From positions 186,001 through 250,000 of the forward strand of contig JAEINT010000004.1 of assembly GCA_016342745.1 (NCBI GenBank): 64,000 nucleotides of DNA, written 5' to 3'. The translations under genes and the position numbers were made by a program. The notes beneath the pieces are model-generated. The model saw nothing but the letters and a program-made list of their open reading frames with translations. It had not been told where the DNA came from and did not search any database. This document shows, in pieces, positions 63,563-64,000 of this stretch. Every line of letters begins with the position of its first letter. Position 1 is the first letter of the stretch. Source of the DNA: Labilibaculum sp. GTDB lineage: Bacteria > Bacteroidota > Bacteroidia > Bacteroidales > Marinifilaceae.

Positions 63563-63994
63563 CTATAATTCAATACCAAATAGAATAGAAACACATCCAC
63601 TTTCTAAGTTCCTTTCAGGATCTTCATCTTTTACAAAACGAATAGAAATAATAAGTGTTTTGGATGTTTCTAAAGTGAAATCATAAAAATCAACATACGC
63701 ACTTTCTTGATTATCGAAAAGTAAATTGTTGTCTGTATCCTTTACTTGAAAATGAATGGTAGGCAAGTTTTCTTCCTTCCCCACAACAATTCGATACTTT
63801 TGACCAACAAAAAAAGCTTTGTGTATTTCAACCTCTTCCTCTTCATTCAAAAAAGCACCATTGTAATTTCCATCGTGAGCATAATTTTGCAATTTCGGTT
63901 TGCAAATTTCCTTTGCAAAATCCCGACATTGAGTATATCCAATATTTACATTGAAAAAAAATAAAAGTAGAACTGCAATAATTGTATACTTCAT
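63563..63994 (-). CDS. Small secreted protein of unknown function (143 aa)
   Basis: Signal peptide (MKYTIIAVLLLFFFNVNIGY, then TQCRD). The mature part starts CRDFAKEICKPKLQNYAHDG, then EVEIHKAFFVGQKYRIVVGK, IHFQVKDTDNNLLFDNQESA, DFYDFTLETSKTLIISIRFV and GCVSILFGIEL. Two cysteines lie near the start and one near the end. It has the length and pattern of a small beta-sandwich; I do not recognise a family. Complete in the window; the stop lies next to the uvrA terminator. Confidence 0.7.
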   Translation of the reverse strand: MKYTIIAVLLLFFFNVNIGYTQCRDFAKEICKPKLQNYAHDGNYNGAFLNEEEEVEIHKAFFVGQKYRIVVGKEENLPTIHFQVKDTDNNLLFDNQESAYVDFYDFTLETSKTLIISIRFVKDEDPERNLESGCVSILFGIEL

Positions 63995-64000
63995 AAAATA

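Overview
The window is a contiguous stretch of an AT-rich Bacteroidota chromosome, most probably a Marinilabiliales/Marinifilaceae-type organism (genus-level placement is inference). Support comes from a type IX secretion (T9SS) substrate with a CHU_C-type C-terminus beside a PorP/SprF gene, Bacteroidota-only families (DUF1599, BT_3928-type DoxX, DUF4159), RNase Y, and several promoters of the Bacteroidota form TTTG-N19-TAnnTTTG. I see no phage, integrase, transposase, CRISPR array, rRNA or tRNA. Most of the window is housekeeping chromosome.

Layout. 1-9.3 kb: a truncated prohibitin-like gene, nucleoside phosphorylase, SirB1-type protein, rny, a probable 6S RNA, zapA and a ZapB-like partner, an M23 peptidase, a C69 dipeptidase and rplS. 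9.4-24.5 kb: a minus-strand surface-fibre locus. It holds a lipoprotein propeller, three curlin-repeat proteins (177, 613 and 546 aa), csgG (with an unusual C-terminal beta-barrel), csgF, csgE, a PorP/SprF protein and a 1590-aa T9SS-type repeat protein. 24.7-29.7 kb: a small regulatory block with a 62-aa HTH protein, a receiver-like protein without its phospho-acceptor Asp, a sigma-54 response regulator and a hybrid kinase whose phospho-acceptor His is Asn. The intergenic region of this block carries several palindromes.

29.9-46 kb: a TIGR01777 epimerase, cdaA, folP, a DUF1599-DoxX-tpiA operon, prmA, a 1490-aa secreted protein of unknown function, ywbE, galM, a small membrane protein, ppk1, sixA and a mini GIY-YIG protein. 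46-54.9 kb: topB, a single-domain receiver, a 1205-aa metallophosphoesterase/kinase-like/Omp85 protein, an SdiA-regulated-type lipoprotein and an HD-domain protein with a Pycsar-effector-like membrane module. 55-64 kb: rsmE, a DUF4159 protein, a PPi-type phosphofructokinase, a YgjV-GNAT fusion, an SPFH-RHH pair with a tandem palindromic operator, an ECF sigma factor, uvrA and a small secreted protein.

How the genes work together. The csgEFG products plus the curlin-repeat proteins should make a complete type VIII (nucleation-precipitation) amyloid export system. CsgC and CsgD are absent here. The T9SS adhesin/PorP pair directly upstream suggests one surface-structure locus fed by two secretion routes, and the adjacent two-component block is a candidate regulator. 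Function assignments rest on motif recognition by eye, because no database search was possible.
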